In this document: piece after piece, positions 55,241 through 64,000 of the stretch
Layout of the letters: every line of letters begins with the position of its first letter
Position numbering within the stretch: position 1 is the first letter of the stretch
NCBI GenBank assembly: GCA_964426915.1
Contig: CAYRTD010000004.1
Location: 1 to 64,000 of the forward strand
Reading direction: 5' to 3'
DNA from: CAYRTD01 sp964426915
GTDB taxonomy: Bacteria > Bacteroidota > Bacteroidia > Bacteroidales > GCA-2748055
Length of the DNA: 64,000 nucleotides
Position numbers and translations under genes: made by a program
Notes under the pieces: generated by a model
Databases searched by the model: none
Seen by the model: the letters and a program-made list of their open reading frames with translations, nothing else
Told to the model about the DNA's origin: nothing

Positions 55241-56518
55241 TCAATCTACATGCAGACGTTTTACATGTACCAGTTCTATCCTGGTTTGGGAGACTTTTAA
55301 AATTCGATATTGATAACCACTTATGATTACCAGGTTATTTAATTTTGGAATACTTTCGTGATGATGAATGATATACCCTGCAAGGGTATCGTATTCTTCG
55401 GAAACGGGAATCTCAAGTTTGTATTTATCATTCAGATAATCGATCTCAAGCCTTCCTGAAAAGACATATTCATATTCATTTATTTGCCTTTCAATAAACT
55501 CAACGGTATCATGCTCATCTTCGATTTCACCAAAAATTTCTTCAATAATATCTTCCAGTGTAACAATTCCTGATGTTCCTCCAAATTCATCAACCACAAG
55601 GGAAATAGTTTTTCTTTCTTTAATAAGTTTTCTGAAAAGTTTATTGACATTCATAGTCTCAGGTACAATGGAAAGCGGGACAAGCTTTGATTTTATGCTG
55701 GCAGGTGCTTTGAAGAGATCTTTGGTGCTGATGTAGCCGGTCATATTATCGATAGAATCTTCAAAAATCAAAATCTTGGAATAACCTGTTTCGGTAAATC
55801 TTTTTTTCAGCTCTTCAAGACTGCTGTTAATTTCCATAGCCTCTATTTCAGTTCTGGGTACCATGCAGTCGCGAACTTTCAGTCTGGAAAATTCGAGTGC
55901 ATTTTGAAAGATCTTTTTTTCAGGTTCTTCATACATCCTTTGTTCATCTGGTGTCTGACTTTCATTTACCAGGTGATCCAGATCGACTTTTCCAAAAACC
56001 GGATTTTGGCTTTCACTTCTCATTCTTACTCGAATTCCCAGTATGAATCGCATGATAAAATTGGTGAAACTAATGGTTATCAGGGTAACAGGATAAAGGA
56101 GTATATAAAAAATAAAGACTGGCACAGAGAAAATATTCAAGGTGAGATTGGGTCGGCTTCTGAATATGGTTTTAGGCAAAAATTCGGCGGTGAAAAGTAT
56201 TACAAGGGTTCCTATGAGGATCTGGAGAAAAAGTATAAGTACTTCATTATGAACGTTTAGATGATTCAGCAGGATAGGATGCAGGACCCGGGCGACAAAG
56301 AACCCGTAGATTACCAGTGCTATATTGTTGCCAACGAGCATGGTAGCGATAAAATGTCCCGGGTTTTTCAGAAAAAGACTAACTATGCGGGATGAAAACA
56401 GCCCATGTTTCCTGTCCAGTTCAATCTTTAACCGGTTGGACGATATGTATGCAATCTCCATGCCGGAAAAAAAAGCCGAAAGGATCAGGCTGATGATAAT
56501 TATGAGAGCAGATGGCAT
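55241..56518 (-). CDS. CorC/HlyC-family membrane protein (CNNM plus CBS pair)
   Basis: 425 aa. Membrane domain of the CNNM/DUF21 type (helices about 5-25, 60-80, 95-115, 125-148), a CBS pair (about 205-330: MVPRTEIEAMEI, LVVDEFGGTSGIVTLEDIIEEIFGEI) and a CorC/HlyC C-terminal domain. The family transports or senses divalent cations; a Bacteroidota relative, GldE, takes part in gliding. The role here is not decided by sequence. It is 5 bases downstream of a small membrane gene. Confidence 0.85.
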   Translation of the reverse strand: MPSALIIIISLILSAFFSGMEIAYISSNRLKIELDRKHGLFSSRIVSLFLKNPGHFIATMLVGNNIALVIYGFFVARVLHPILLNHLNVHNEVLILFLQILIGTLVILFTAEFLPKTIFRSRPNLTLNIFSVPVFIFYILLYPVTLITISFTNFIMRFILGIRVRMRSESQNPVFGKVDLDHLVNESQTPDEQRMYEEPEKKIFQNALEFSRLKVRDCMVPRTEIEAMEINSSLEELKKRFTETGYSKILIFEDSIDNMTGYISTKDLFKAPASIKSKLVPLSIVPETMNVNKLFRKLIKERKTISLVVDEFGGTSGIVTLEDIIEEIFGEIEDEHDTVEFIERQINEYEYVFSGRLEIDYLNDKYKLEIPVSEEYDTLAGYIIHHHESIPKLNNLVIISGYQYRILKVSQTRIELVHVKRLHVD

Positions 56519-56523
56519 ATAAT

Positions 56524-56724
56524 TTATTCCTTAGGGTTAGGTTCTTTTTGTCCCCGGTTTCTTCTCAATATATAAAAGACAGAAGCAAGAACAAAAATAA
56601 TAAAAAAGGTAAGGCCTTCAGCTATTCCCCTGGTTATAAATGCATGTATGCATGTGATTGCTGAAAGAACGGCTGCGATAAGCCAGATAATTTCCATAAA
56701 CCGGTTACTCTTCCGGGATTTCAT
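56524..56724 (-). CDS. Small membrane protein next to lptC
   Basis: 66 aa with two hydrophobic segments (about 11-28 and 33-53) and a charged Lys/Pro-rich tail. No known family. It overlaps lptC by 20 bases and lies 5 bases before the CorC-like gene, so it is translated with them. Confidence 0.6.
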   Translation of the reverse strand: MKSRKSNRFMEIIWLIAAVLSAITCIHAFITRGIAEGLTFFIIFVLASVFYILRRNRGQKEPNPKE

Positions 56725-57310
56725 CTTCTTTTCCTTCTTTAATTTTAACGGTCCCCCTGGAGCTTTTTAGCCGCCATTTCGTAAAGCGCTGATTGGATTC
56801 GAAACCGTCCTGCCCGTAAAATGTCCCGTCTTCGGTTTCAATTCTTGAAAAACTATTGGAATAGATCTTCTTCTTGTTCTCATCCCAGAATAATTCTTCT
56901 GTATTTAACTTTTCTCCTTTTCCTATATTATGGGCAACAACATTTCCTTTTGCTTCCCAGAGTTTTTCATCATTATAGTATATGGCATAGTTAGCGGTGA
57001 TTTCCGATTCAACCTTCATGCTGTCATCAAAAAACCTTACGAACATTCCTTCCGGAAACTCAATATATGGTCTTTCTGTATTTCCGAATCTTTTTATTCT
57101 TTCCGCCTCGAGTATCATGCTGAGATTGGCAGAGTCAGTATAAATGATCTCTACCTTTTGGGCATGCACATCGGGAAGATCAGAAGGATCCGTCAGAGAT
57201 TTTATCTTTTCAATATCAGTTTCACAGGAAAACAAAAGAAAAAAAACTCCCGGAAAAACCAGGAGTTTTTTAATGAAATGAAATACTATTTTCTTTTTAA
57301 GGAGATACAT
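56705..57310 (-). CDS. lptC: LPS export protein LptC
   Basis: 201 aa with an N-terminal signal/anchor (about 9-28, with a lipobox-like FSC) and the LptC beta-jellyroll (VEIIYTDSANLSMILEAERIKRF..., EGMFVRFFDDSMKVESEITANYA). It passes lipopolysaccharide from the LptBFG extractor to LptA across the periplasm. The Bacteroidota form keeps the family's strand pattern. It starts with ATG. Confidence 0.85.
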   Translation of the reverse strand: MYLLKKKIVFHFIKKLLVFPGVFFLLFSCETDIEKIKSLTDPSDLPDVHAQKVEIIYTDSANLSMILEAERIKRFGNTERPYIEFPEGMFVRFFDDSMKVESEITANYAIYYNDEKLWEAKGNVVAHNIGKGEKLNTEELFWDENKKKIYSNSFSRIETEDGTFYGQDGFESNQRFTKWRLKSSRGTVKIKEGKEDEIPEE

Positions 57311-57320
57311 CTTTTTTATT

Positions 57321-57375
57321 TGAGTCCGTCAATAAATTCAGCAGTGCAGATATCGGACTTTATGGACAGACTCTA
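57321..57375 (+). mobile_element. Internally deleted copy of the TAGTGTC repeat
   Basis: 55 bp with ends TGAGTCCGTCAATAAA and TTTATGGACAGACTCTA, the same inverted ends as the full copies but with almost no interior (CAGATATCGGAC remains). It stands two bases before the full copy. Confidence 0.65.
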
Positions 57376-57377
57376 TT

Positions 57378-57554
57378 TAGTGTCCGTCAATAAAGTCAAG
57401 TGTTTGATTCAGAAAGTTCGATATCAAGGCTTGCGACCGCGTGTCGCTGAAGCTTTAGCGGAGGCACAAGCCCCAAAAAGCGCAGTTTACTGATGTAAAT
57501 GAGCATTTTTGGGGCGAGCATAACGCAGATAGCGGACTTTATGGACAAACACTA
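57378..57554 (+). mobile_element. Full copy of the TAGTGTC MITE-like repeat
   Basis: 177 bp with inverted ends TAGTGTCCGTCAATAAAG (57378-57395) and CTTTATGGACAAACACTA (57537-57554). The central hairpin GCCCCAAAAA (57470-57479) with TTTTTGGGGC (57506-57515) is continued by TTTAC/GTAAA around a TGAT loop. Compared with the copy at 30659 two base pairs have changed on both sides (CC/GG versus GG/CC). The internal module with AGCTTTAGCGGAGG is shared with 2081-2113. Its terminal CTA is the minus-strand stop codon of the next gene. Confidence 0.8.
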
Positions 57555-58874
57555 TTTAGGTCTTGCCTGAGTTGTTCTGTTTATCCATCCCCCAACAGTA
57601 TACCTGTCACCTTCGGCGATACTGTGAAAAAACAGGTCTTCTTTGGATGGAAAATATTGCTTATACTCATTGATTAGGTTTGCGGCTTTTTCTGAAACTG
57701 AAGGATCGACATTTTTTGCCTTCTGAAACATATCTACAGCTACCCAGTAGGCAGTCCTTTTCTCAAAATCATCCCCAAGGGAAGAATTACCGGAAATGTA
57801 GGCTATTCCCATAAGAATCAGCGGATCTCCCCATTCGGGTTTCAGTTCTGCAGCCTGAGATGCATATTTAACAGCATCGGACGGATTATCCAGGTATTGC
57901 TGTGAAAGAGCGGCAAGTGAATAAAGGTAGTCAGCTTTTTTATCATCTTCTTCAGCTGCTTCAATAGCTTCCAGATAATAATCCTTACTTTTCTGATATT
58001 GTTCCTTCCTCATGAAAAGACGGCCGAGATTATAAGCTGCCTCTGCTGAAGGTTTCAGTGAATAAAGCTGTTCTGAAACTTCTGCATATAAGGGATCCAT
58101 TTCACAATCTCCGGCATCGTTCAGAAATCCTGAGACCTTTTCAAGAAAATCTATGTCGTCTTTGTTTTCTTCAAATTTCGGTCCGTAAATATTAACGATA
58201 GCATCACAGGTCATAACTTTGCAATCTTTGATGTTTGCTTCAACAGCTTCTTTTGCCTTTTTGGTCCTCGAAGAAGGCCGGGCGGCGAGTTGTTTATCGA
58301 GTATATCGTTAGAAGTAACATAACTGCTGATCAGGTCTTCTCCCTCGAGCATTCCGTTCATGAATAATGAAATGCCGGCAGAAATCATGGTAGTTATTAC
58401 TACCGGACTGGATTCATCTCCTTCTATTTCGACCGATTCTTTAAGAGTTTCATAGCCCTCTTTAATGTATTCAGGCCCGTCATTTCTCCTGTAACGTAAA
58501 AGATCCACTCCTTTTCTTCCGAGAATATCTCCTTTTTTCTTAGGAAAATATTCGATCCTGGCATCATATAACATCATCATGGAATCGACATAAGCTGCTT
58601 TTTCTGCCTGACCCTGAGATTCCTTAAGAAAATACCTGTATATATTTACTCCATAAGCATATGTGCTTTCTTTCCATTCGGGACACTGTTGATACAGGTC
58701 TCTCCATGGCTTCAGTGCATCCTTGTAATTTTTATGCTTGTAAAACTCATAATATAATGAGTAATTCTTTTTGCATTCATTGGGAACATCTTTTGTCCCC
58801 GGCTGGGTATAAGCATTAATGCTGAATATCCCGAGCACCGCAACTAAAAATAATTTCAATCCTTTTGTTTTCAT
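57552..58874 (-). CDS. Exported TPR protein
   Basis: 440 aa from ATG at 58874, where a clean signal peptide begins (KTKGLKLFLVAVLGIFSINA); the longer frame to 58922 would lie in the neighbouring gene. The mature part contains several TPR-type repeats (about 30-130 and 270-380: AEAAYNLGRLFMRKEQYQKS, YLYSLAALSQQYLDNPSDAV). Such proteins scaffold outer-membrane or periplasmic complexes, and no partner is identified. The stop codon TAG is part of a repeat end. Confidence 0.75.
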   Translation of the reverse strand: MKTKGLKLFLVAVLGIFSINAYTQPGTKDVPNECKKNYSLYYEFYKHKNYKDALKPWRDLYQQCPEWKESTYAYGVNIYRYFLKESQGQAEKAAYVDSMMMLYDARIEYFPKKKGDILGRKGVDLLRYRRNDGPEYIKEGYETLKESVEIEGDESSPVVITTMISAGISLFMNGMLEGEDLISSYVTSNDILDKQLAARPSSRTKKAKEAVEANIKDCKVMTCDAIVNIYGPKFEENKDDIDFLEKVSGFLNDAGDCEMDPLYAEVSEQLYSLKPSAEAAYNLGRLFMRKEQYQKSKDYYLEAIEAAEEDDKKADYLYSLAALSQQYLDNPSDAVKYASQAAELKPEWGDPLILMGIAYISGNSSLGDDFEKRTAYWVAVDMFQKAKNVDPSVSEKAANLINEYKQYFPSKEDLFFHSIAEGDRYTVGGWINRTTQARPK

Positions 58875-58887
58875 GGTTCTAAATATT

Positions 58888-60177
58888 TTAATCAAACTTC
58901 CTTTTGAAGAACCAGAAATCATGTAACGTAAAGCTAAGATTAATGATCCCGTAATTCTCCTTTACCAGGCTATTATCTGTTGTTCCTCTTTGACCCAGAA
59001 CCACTCCCAGGTTAAATGTGGTTTTTGTTCCTCTGAACGGTAGACCTACTCCAAAAGTTATGCCATAATCTTTTAACTGTTCACCACGGATGCGAAGGTA
59101 GGAGTTTGAATAATATCCTCCAAGCCTGTAATGCACCCTGTTATGGTATCCTCTGAATGCTTCAGGATTGGGAGTATATTCTACACCAAAATTCATGGAA
59201 TTTGAATTCACAAGAGAATCATTTTCTCCCATAATACTACTCTCACTCCAGTTCTGTAGCTGGTATTCTCCGGTAAGAACTAATTTTTTATGTATGCCAA
59301 ACGAGAGTCCGGCACCATAGCGGGAAGGATAAATAATGTCTCCCTGATCATCTTCTTTTTTTAGTACAAAACCGGGATTGATTACAGTAGAATCATTCAG
59401 GGCAAATGCATTTCCGGGAAAGGAATTTTGATAAAGTGATGTTCTTTCTGCACTTAAGGCTGTTTTTTTATCATAAATTGCTCCGAGTGTGAAAAAATAC
59501 TTATCGTTGAAAACTTCATGGTATTGCATGCCGAAATTGAGCAACATGTCCCGGATTACCAACCTTTCATCAGCGTAAGTCTCTGAATAGGTCCCCTGAC
59601 CCGGAAACCTTACATTCTGGGCATTCTGAATATACCCGAATAGGTTAGAGAGATTAACTCCCAGAGATAATTTTTTGAAAAGCATAACCGAGGTACCCAG
59701 ATAAAAACGGTTTAGTCCCCCGTTGCCTTCAAAAAAATAATCGACAAGACCCAGATCAGGATCACTTTGTTGATCGATTATTTTATAACCAACAGAGCTA
59801 AATGGGGTTATTCCTGCAGAAGCTTTCCACCAGGGAGCAATGGTGAAGCCAATGGCCAGATGATCCAGATTCATGTTGGTTAAACTGGAATTAAGATCCT
59901 CCGTCTTATATGTAGTTGAAGATCCGGTAAGGCCAAAGTCGAATATGAACGACATGCTATCGAGGGCACTATAGGAGGCGGGATTTACCAGGTTGATGAT
60001 TTTATTCGATCTGATGGCGATCCCTGCACCTCCCATCGAACGGTTTTGGGTAAAACCGGGCTTGTTCAGTTCTCCAAGTCCAAAGCGTGAATAAGGTGAA
60101 TAGGTATTGACCTGTGCAAAGGCAGGCAATGTCATTACAATAAGTAATAAACTTGTAAATATTTTTTTAACTGGCAT
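58888..60177 (-). CDS. Outer-membrane beta-barrel protein, FadL/OmpP1-like
   Basis: 429 aa with signal peptide (1-21, ending AFA-Q). The N-terminal YSPYSRFGLGELNKPGFTQNRSMGGAGIA and NLVNPASYSALDS are typical of FadL/OmpP1-like Bacteroidota barrels (written here in parts), and the rest is alternating amphipathic strands. Ligand unknown. It overlaps coaX by 11 bases and is followed by the TPR gene 13 bases on, so the three are co-transcribed. Confidence 0.75.
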   Translation of the reverse strand: MPVKKIFTSLLLIVMTLPAFAQVNTYSPYSRFGLGELNKPGFTQNRSMGGAGIAIRSNKIINLVNPASYSALDSMSFIFDFGLTGSSTTYKTEDLNSSLTNMNLDHLAIGFTIAPWWKASAGITPFSSVGYKIIDQQSDPDLGLVDYFFEGNGGLNRFYLGTSVMLFKKLSLGVNLSNLFGYIQNAQNVRFPGQGTYSETYADERLVIRDMLLNFGMQYHEVFNDKYFFTLGAIYDKKTALSAERTSLYQNSFPGNAFALNDSTVINPGFVLKKEDDQGDIIYPSRYGAGLSFGIHKKLVLTGEYQLQNWSESSIMGENDSLVNSNSMNFGVEYTPNPEAFRGYHNRVHYRLGGYYSNSYLRIRGEQLKDYGITFGVGLPFRGTKTTFNLGVVLGQRGTTDNSLVKENYGIINLSFTLHDFWFFKRKFD

Positions 60178-60895
60178 TATATTCTAAAATTCTGTTAAGT
60201 CCGTAAAGGTTCAAATTCGAATCCACAAAGATGATATTTTTTAGCTTTTTATCAAAAAGTTTAACATCACCACCTGTTAAAACTATTTTCAGGTCAGGAT
60301 ATTGTTGTTTTAAATCATTGATATATCCGTCAACTTCATAGACAATTCCCGAGAGAATGCCTGAGATTATTGCTTCCTCTGTATTATTTCCGGGAAATGA
60401 CCAGGAATCTTTAAGTTCTACCAGTGGAAGTTTTGCAGTGTATTTATTCAATGCCCGGGCTCTGGTGTATGCTCCCGGAGATATTGATCCTCCCAGGAAC
60501 TGTCCTGCCGAATTTATCAGATCATACGTAATTGCAGTACCTGAATCGATCACCAGGATATTGTGGCCCGGAAACTTTTCAACAGCTCCAACGACTCCTG
60601 CTATACGGTCAAATCCCAGGGTGTCTCGCGAGCTGTATAAATTTTCAATGGGCAATGGAGTATTTTTATCGAGATCAATGCAGAAATCCAATATATTTTC
60701 TAAATAATCAAAGATCTCGGGTGAATAATCGATAACTGATGAAACAATAGCTTTGCGGATGGAAGGAAATCTTTTCATAACCGCTTCGAAATCTTTTATA
60801 CCGGGATCTTTTACGATATTTTTATGATAAATTTCATCTTTATTAAAGACAGCAAATTTTACATTGGTATTTCCCAGATCTACAATTAAATTCAT
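60167..60895 (-). CDS. coaX: Type III pantothenate kinase CoaX
   Basis: 242 aa of the ASKHA fold with the phosphate-binding motifs DLGNTNVKFAVF and LVIDSGTAITYDL, plus GGSISPGAYTRARAL. It makes 4'-phosphopantothenate, the first committed step of coenzyme A synthesis, and does not use the CoaA-type inhibition by CoA. TATCTTTG at 60945-60938 is a possible -7 box. Confidence 0.95.
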   Translation of the reverse strand: MNLIVDLGNTNVKFAVFNKDEIYHKNIVKDPGIKDFEAVMKRFPSIRKAIVSSVIDYSPEIFDYLENILDFCIDLDKNTPLPIENLYSSRDTLGFDRIAGVVGAVEKFPGHNILVIDSGTAITYDLINSAGQFLGGSISPGAYTRARALNKYTAKLPLVELKDSWSFPGNNTEEAIISGILSGIVYEVDGYINDLKQQYPDLKIVLTGGDVKLFDKKLKNIIFVDSNLNLYGLNRILEYNAS

Positions 60896-60937
60896 TCAGT
60901 TTTATGATATTATTAGCTAAGATTTTCTTAAGCTTTG

Positions 60938-60945
60938 CAAAGATA
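60938..60945 (-). promoter_or_regulatory. Possible -7 element of the coaX operon
   Basis: TATCTTTG on the minus strand fits TAnnTTTG, 42 bases before the coaX ATG. No TTTG box at the right spacing. Confidence 0.35.
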
Positions 60946-61166
60946 TTATAATAATTCTACTTTGACAGATTGTATTTTTAAATGACTTAAGTTTCACACT
61001 AAAAATTTTATAAAAAGAATGGGATTATCCTAAAGTTAGTGCTTTATAACATTCTGTCAAGAAATGCCCGGCTTCTAGAATTATCGCACAAACAACACCC
61101 TACTGAGGTTTCAATTCTGATATTCCATAATAACTTTTTTCCTTCTTTTCAATTCCATTTATTTTC

Positions 61167-64000
61167 CTATCTTCCTTCCAGCACTCTCTCTATTACCTCA
61201 ATTGCTCCGGAAACACTGTTTACTTCACGAACTGTCAGGCGCAATCTGTCATTATCTTCTTTCATTTTCACTTTACGGGTTCGATGCTGCACGAAGGAAA
61301 GGACATTAGTGAAGGCCTCGGAGCGATAGAAGGCCGATTCCTGGTCGGCAATGAAAAACATCACCATGGTATTATTCCTGATCATGATCTTTTCAATACC
61401 AGACCGCATAGCCAGCCATCGCAATTTTACAGCCTTGATAAGTTCTTCTGCTTCACCGGGAACCGGACCGAATCGGTCTTCCAGTTTTTCCCTGAAAATT
61501 GTCAGGTCGGTTTCTTCTTTCGCATTATCCAGTTCACGGTATAGTCTCATTCGCTCGGTAATACTACTGATATATTCTTCAGGAAATAATATTTGAAGAT
61601 CTGTGTCTACCTGGCAGTCCTGTGAATAATACCTGGGTTTTTTCAGATCTTTCTTTTCCTCTTCTTCATAGATATGTCTGAATTCATTTTCTTTCAGCTC
61701 AAGAACAGCTTCCTCAAGAATTCGCTGATAAGTTTCATAACCCACATCGGAAATAAAACCGCTTTGTTCGGCGCCAAGAAGATTGCCTGCTCCCCTGATA
61801 TCCAGATCCTGCATGGCGATATTGAACCCACTCCCGAGTTCGGAATATTCCTCTATTGCCTTTAACCTCCGACGGGCCTCTGGTGTGTTTAGATGAAGAG
61901 GGGGGGCAAGAAGATAGCAAAAGGCTTTTTTATTGGAACGACCCACTCTTCCCCTTAACTGATGAAGATCGCTCAGGCCGAAATGATGAGCGTTATTGAT
62001 AATTATCGTGTTTGCATTTGGTATATCAAGTCCTGATTCAATGATTGTAGTAGCAATAAGAACATCATAATAGCCCTGGACAAAATCGAGCATGATATTC
62101 TCCAGTTTTTTTCCTTCCATCTGGCCATGGGCTATTACGGTACGGACCCCTTTGCAGGAGCGATTAACCAGTGCTTCTATTTCTGAAATATTTTGCACCC
62201 TGTTATGAATAAAAAACACCTGACCACCACGTTCTACTTCATATTCAATAGCTTCCTTAATAATATCTTCATTAAAAGAATGAAGTTCGGTCAGGATGGG
62301 GTGGCGGTTGGGGGGAGGCGTATTAATTACTGAAAGATCGCGTGCACCCATCAGAGAAAACTGGAGGGTCCTTGGGATAGGTGTAGCTGTAAGGGTAAGC
62401 GTATCTACATTAATCTTGAACTGACGAAGCTTTTCTTTTACGCTTACACCGAATTTTTGTTCTTCATCAATAATAAGCAATCCCAGATCTTTGAATTTAA
62501 CATCTTTTCCCACGAGTTTATGTGTGCCGATAATAATATCAATTTCACCCTTTTTCAGTTTATCCAGGGTTTCTCTTTGATCTTTCGAACTTCTGAGACG
62601 GCTAATATATCCCACCGTGCAGGGAAGCCCTTTCAAACGATCACGAAATGTGTTATAATGCTGAAGCGCAAGTATGGTTGTCGGAACAAGCACAGCCACT
62701 TGTTTGGAATCTGTCACTGCCTTGAAAGCCGCCCGGATGGCAACCTCAGTCTTGCCAAAACCAACATCACCGCAAACCAGCCTGTCCATGGGGAAATCTG
62801 CTTCCATTCCCTCTTTAACCGCTTCGGTTGCTTTTATCTGGTCGGGAGTATCTTCATATATAAAAGAAGCTTCAAGTTCTCTTTGAAGATAGGAGTCGGG
62901 AGTGAATGAATAACCTTTTTGTTGCTTTCTTACTGCATAAAGTTTTATTAGTTCTGCAGCTATATCCTTGACTTTTTTCCTGGTAGTGCTTTTTAGTTTC
63001 TGCCATGCACCTGAACCAAGTTTGTATATTTTCGGGGTGGAATCATCTTTACCTTTGTATTTCGAGATTCGATGGAGTGCATGAATGCTCACAAACAGTA
63101 CATCCTTATCTTTGTAGATAAGACGTACCGATTCCTGCTTTTTTCCGTTTTTCTCTAAAGTTTCAAGTCCGCCGAAAATCCCAATACCATGATCAATATG
63201 AACAACATAATCGCCCGGCTTCAGGTCGGTGAGTTCTCTTATGCTGAGAGATTCCTTCCGGTTGTAACGATCTTTTATTTTGTATTTATGATATCTTTCA
63301 AATATCTGGTGATCAGTATATATGCAAAGCTTTAGGTCGTGATCAATAAATCCTTCATGAAGGGTCTGAAGACAAAAATCAAACTCCACATCCGGATTCA
63401 GTTCATTAAAAATATCTTTCAGCCTGTTGATCTGGGCTTCGCTTTCCGATAAGATAAATACTTCGTAATTTTCCTGTTTTCTTTTTACAATGTCCTCGGC
63501 AAGCAGCTCAAAATTTCTGTTAAAAACCGGTTGTGGACTTGTATGAAATTCTGCTTCTTCACCTGCAACTGAGGAGAAAGGGCCTCCGAACTCGTTTTTT
63601 ACCAGTGGACTAAGATCTGCTTTTAATGTTTCTGAGTTGACAATAACCTCATTTTTTACCAGGGGCTTTTCCGGGTCCTCAATTTCAGTTTTCTCAAAGA
63701 TCTCATCAATACGTGAAAAGACTATTTCAAAATTATCTGCCCATACCTTTGTTCCTTCAGGCAAATATTCAAAAAAGGACACTCTTCTTTTTCCTCTTTC
63801 CTTTTCCCACTGAATATTCGGAATGAGGCTCATTTTTTTTATTTTTTCTACCGAGAGCTGTGACTCGATATCAAAGCTTCTGATCGATTCTATTTCATCA
63901 CCGAAAAAATCAATACGGTAGGGTAAGGTCGAAGAGAATGAAAATATATCAATGATGCTGCCTCGAATGGCGAACTGACCCGGTTCAAAAACAAAATCGA
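61167..64000 (-). CDS. mfd: Transcription-repair coupling factor Mfd, 5' end outside the window
   Basis: The frame is open from 61167 through the window end. Residues before the internal ATG at 63833 read FVFEPGQFAIRGSIIDIFSF..., a normal Mfd N-terminal segment, so the start lies beyond 64000. Visible parts are the UvrB-like N-terminal module, the RNA-polymerase-interacting domain (VVHIDHGIGIFGGLE), the translocase with GDVGFGKTEVAIRAAF (Walker A) and IIDEEQKFGV (DEEQ box), helicase motif VI (RGRVGRSNKKAF) and the C-terminal UvrA-masking domain. It removes stalled RNA polymerase and recruits UvrA. Confidence 0.96.
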   Translation of the reverse strand, partial: DFVFEPGQFAIRGSIIDIFSFSSTLPYRIDFFGDEIESIRSFDIESQLSVEKIKKMSLIPNIQWEKERGKRRVSFFEYLPEGTKVWADNFEIVFSRIDEIFEKTEIEDPEKPLVKNEVIVNSETLKADLSPLVKNEFGGPFSSVAGEEAEFHTSPQPVFNRNFELLAEDIVKRKQENYEVFILSESEAQINRLKDIFNELNPDVEFDFCLQTLHEGFIDHDLKLCIYTDHQIFERYHKYKIKDRYNRKESLSIRELTDLKPGDYVVHIDHGIGIFGGLETLEKNGKKQESVRLIYKDKDVLFVSIHALHRISKYKGKDDSTPKIYKLGSGAWQKLKSTTRKKVKDIAAELIKLYAVRKQQKGYSFTPDSYLQRELEASFIYEDTPDQIKATEAVKEGMEADFPMDRLVCGDVGFGKTEVAIRAAFKAVTDSKQVAVLVPTTILALQHYNTFRDRLKGLPCTVGYISRLRSSKDQRETLDKLKKGEIDIIIGTHKLVGKDVKFKDLGLLIIDEEQKFGVSVKEKLRQFKINVDTLTLTATPIPRTLQFSLMGARDLSVINTPPPNRHPILTELHSFNEDIIKEAIEYEVERGGQVFFIHNRVQNISEIEALVNRSCKGVRTVIAHGQMEGKKLENIMLDFVQGYYDVLIATTIIESGLDIPNANTIIINNAHHFGLSDLHQLRGRVGRSNKKAFCYLLAPPLHLNTPEARRRLKAIEEYSELGSGFNIAMQDLDIRGAGNLLGAEQSGFISDVGYETYQRILEEAVLELKENEFRHIYEEEEKKDLKKPRYYSQDCQVDTDLQILFPEEYISSITERMRLYRELDNAKEETDLTIFREKLEDRFGPVPGEAEELIKAVKLRWLAMRSGIEKIMIRNNTMVMFFIADQESAFYRSEAFTNVLSFVQHRTRKVKMKEDNDRLRLTVREVNSVSGAIEVIERVLEGR

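Overview
The window comes from a member of the Bacteroidota, most likely the Bacteroidales/Marinilabiliales side. The evidence is an RprX/RprY two-component system, an S46 dipeptidyl-peptidase, an IPExxxVDY-family protein, a tandem pair of glycine-lipid acyltransferases, a TonB-plug/MG2 envelope protein, a MurE with the meso-DAP motif, Bacteroidota-type promoters (TTTG, 19-base spacer, TAnnTTTG) and little sign of Shine-Dalgarno sites. No tRNA, rRNA, CRISPR array or transposase gene was seen.

Layout. 1-3165 is accessory DNA with toxin/antitoxin flavour: a RhuM-Fic fusion, a short zinc-ribbon ORF, a MORN/YwqK-like protein, an ORF6N-domain protein and a broken MNT-type nucleotidyltransferase. 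3183-11487 holds an exported sulfatase, rprXY with a near-consensus promoter, a membrane J-domain protein, small Bacteroidota-specific proteins and an outer-membrane porin flanked by inverted copies of an intergenic repeat. 11722-20948 is mainly minus-strand housekeeping: a radical SAM protein, lepA, a YbaK/ProX-type deacylase, groEL/groES, and a sigma-54 activator, lptE, hypothetical gene, secG operon. 21188-30603 carries kdsB, an ABC permease, a SiaB-like ATPase-fold protein, RNase HI, a DPP7-type peptidase and an MG2/TonB-plug protein. 31061-36856 holds yebC, a SPOR protein with a long PurF-like amidotransferase, and the glsB/glsA-like pair.

37012-52791 is a complete, tightly overlapping dcw cluster (mraZ, rsmH, ftsL-like, ftsI, murE, mraY, murD, ftsW, murG, murC, ftsQ, ftsA, ftsZ, then a yqeY-like gene). 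It begins with a three-repeat MraZ operator and ends in a strong terminator. It runs from cytoplasmic muropeptide synthesis through lipid I/II formation to the FtsZ ring; murF, murB and ddl are not here. 52867-64000 is minus-strand envelope biogenesis: a PpiD/SurA-like chaperone, a CorC/HlyC-type protein, lptC, TPR and outer-membrane proteins, coaX, and an mfd gene that runs off the window end.

The most interesting non-coding signal is a dispersed, non-coding, MITE-like repeat family. It has 15-18 base terminal inverted repeats (TAGTGTCYGTCMATAAAG), two intact copies, one long divergent copy, one internally deleted copy and several solo ends. The two intact copies keep the same central hairpin through compensatory base-pair changes, and at three loci the terminal TAG of the repeat supplies the stop codon of the neighbouring gene.
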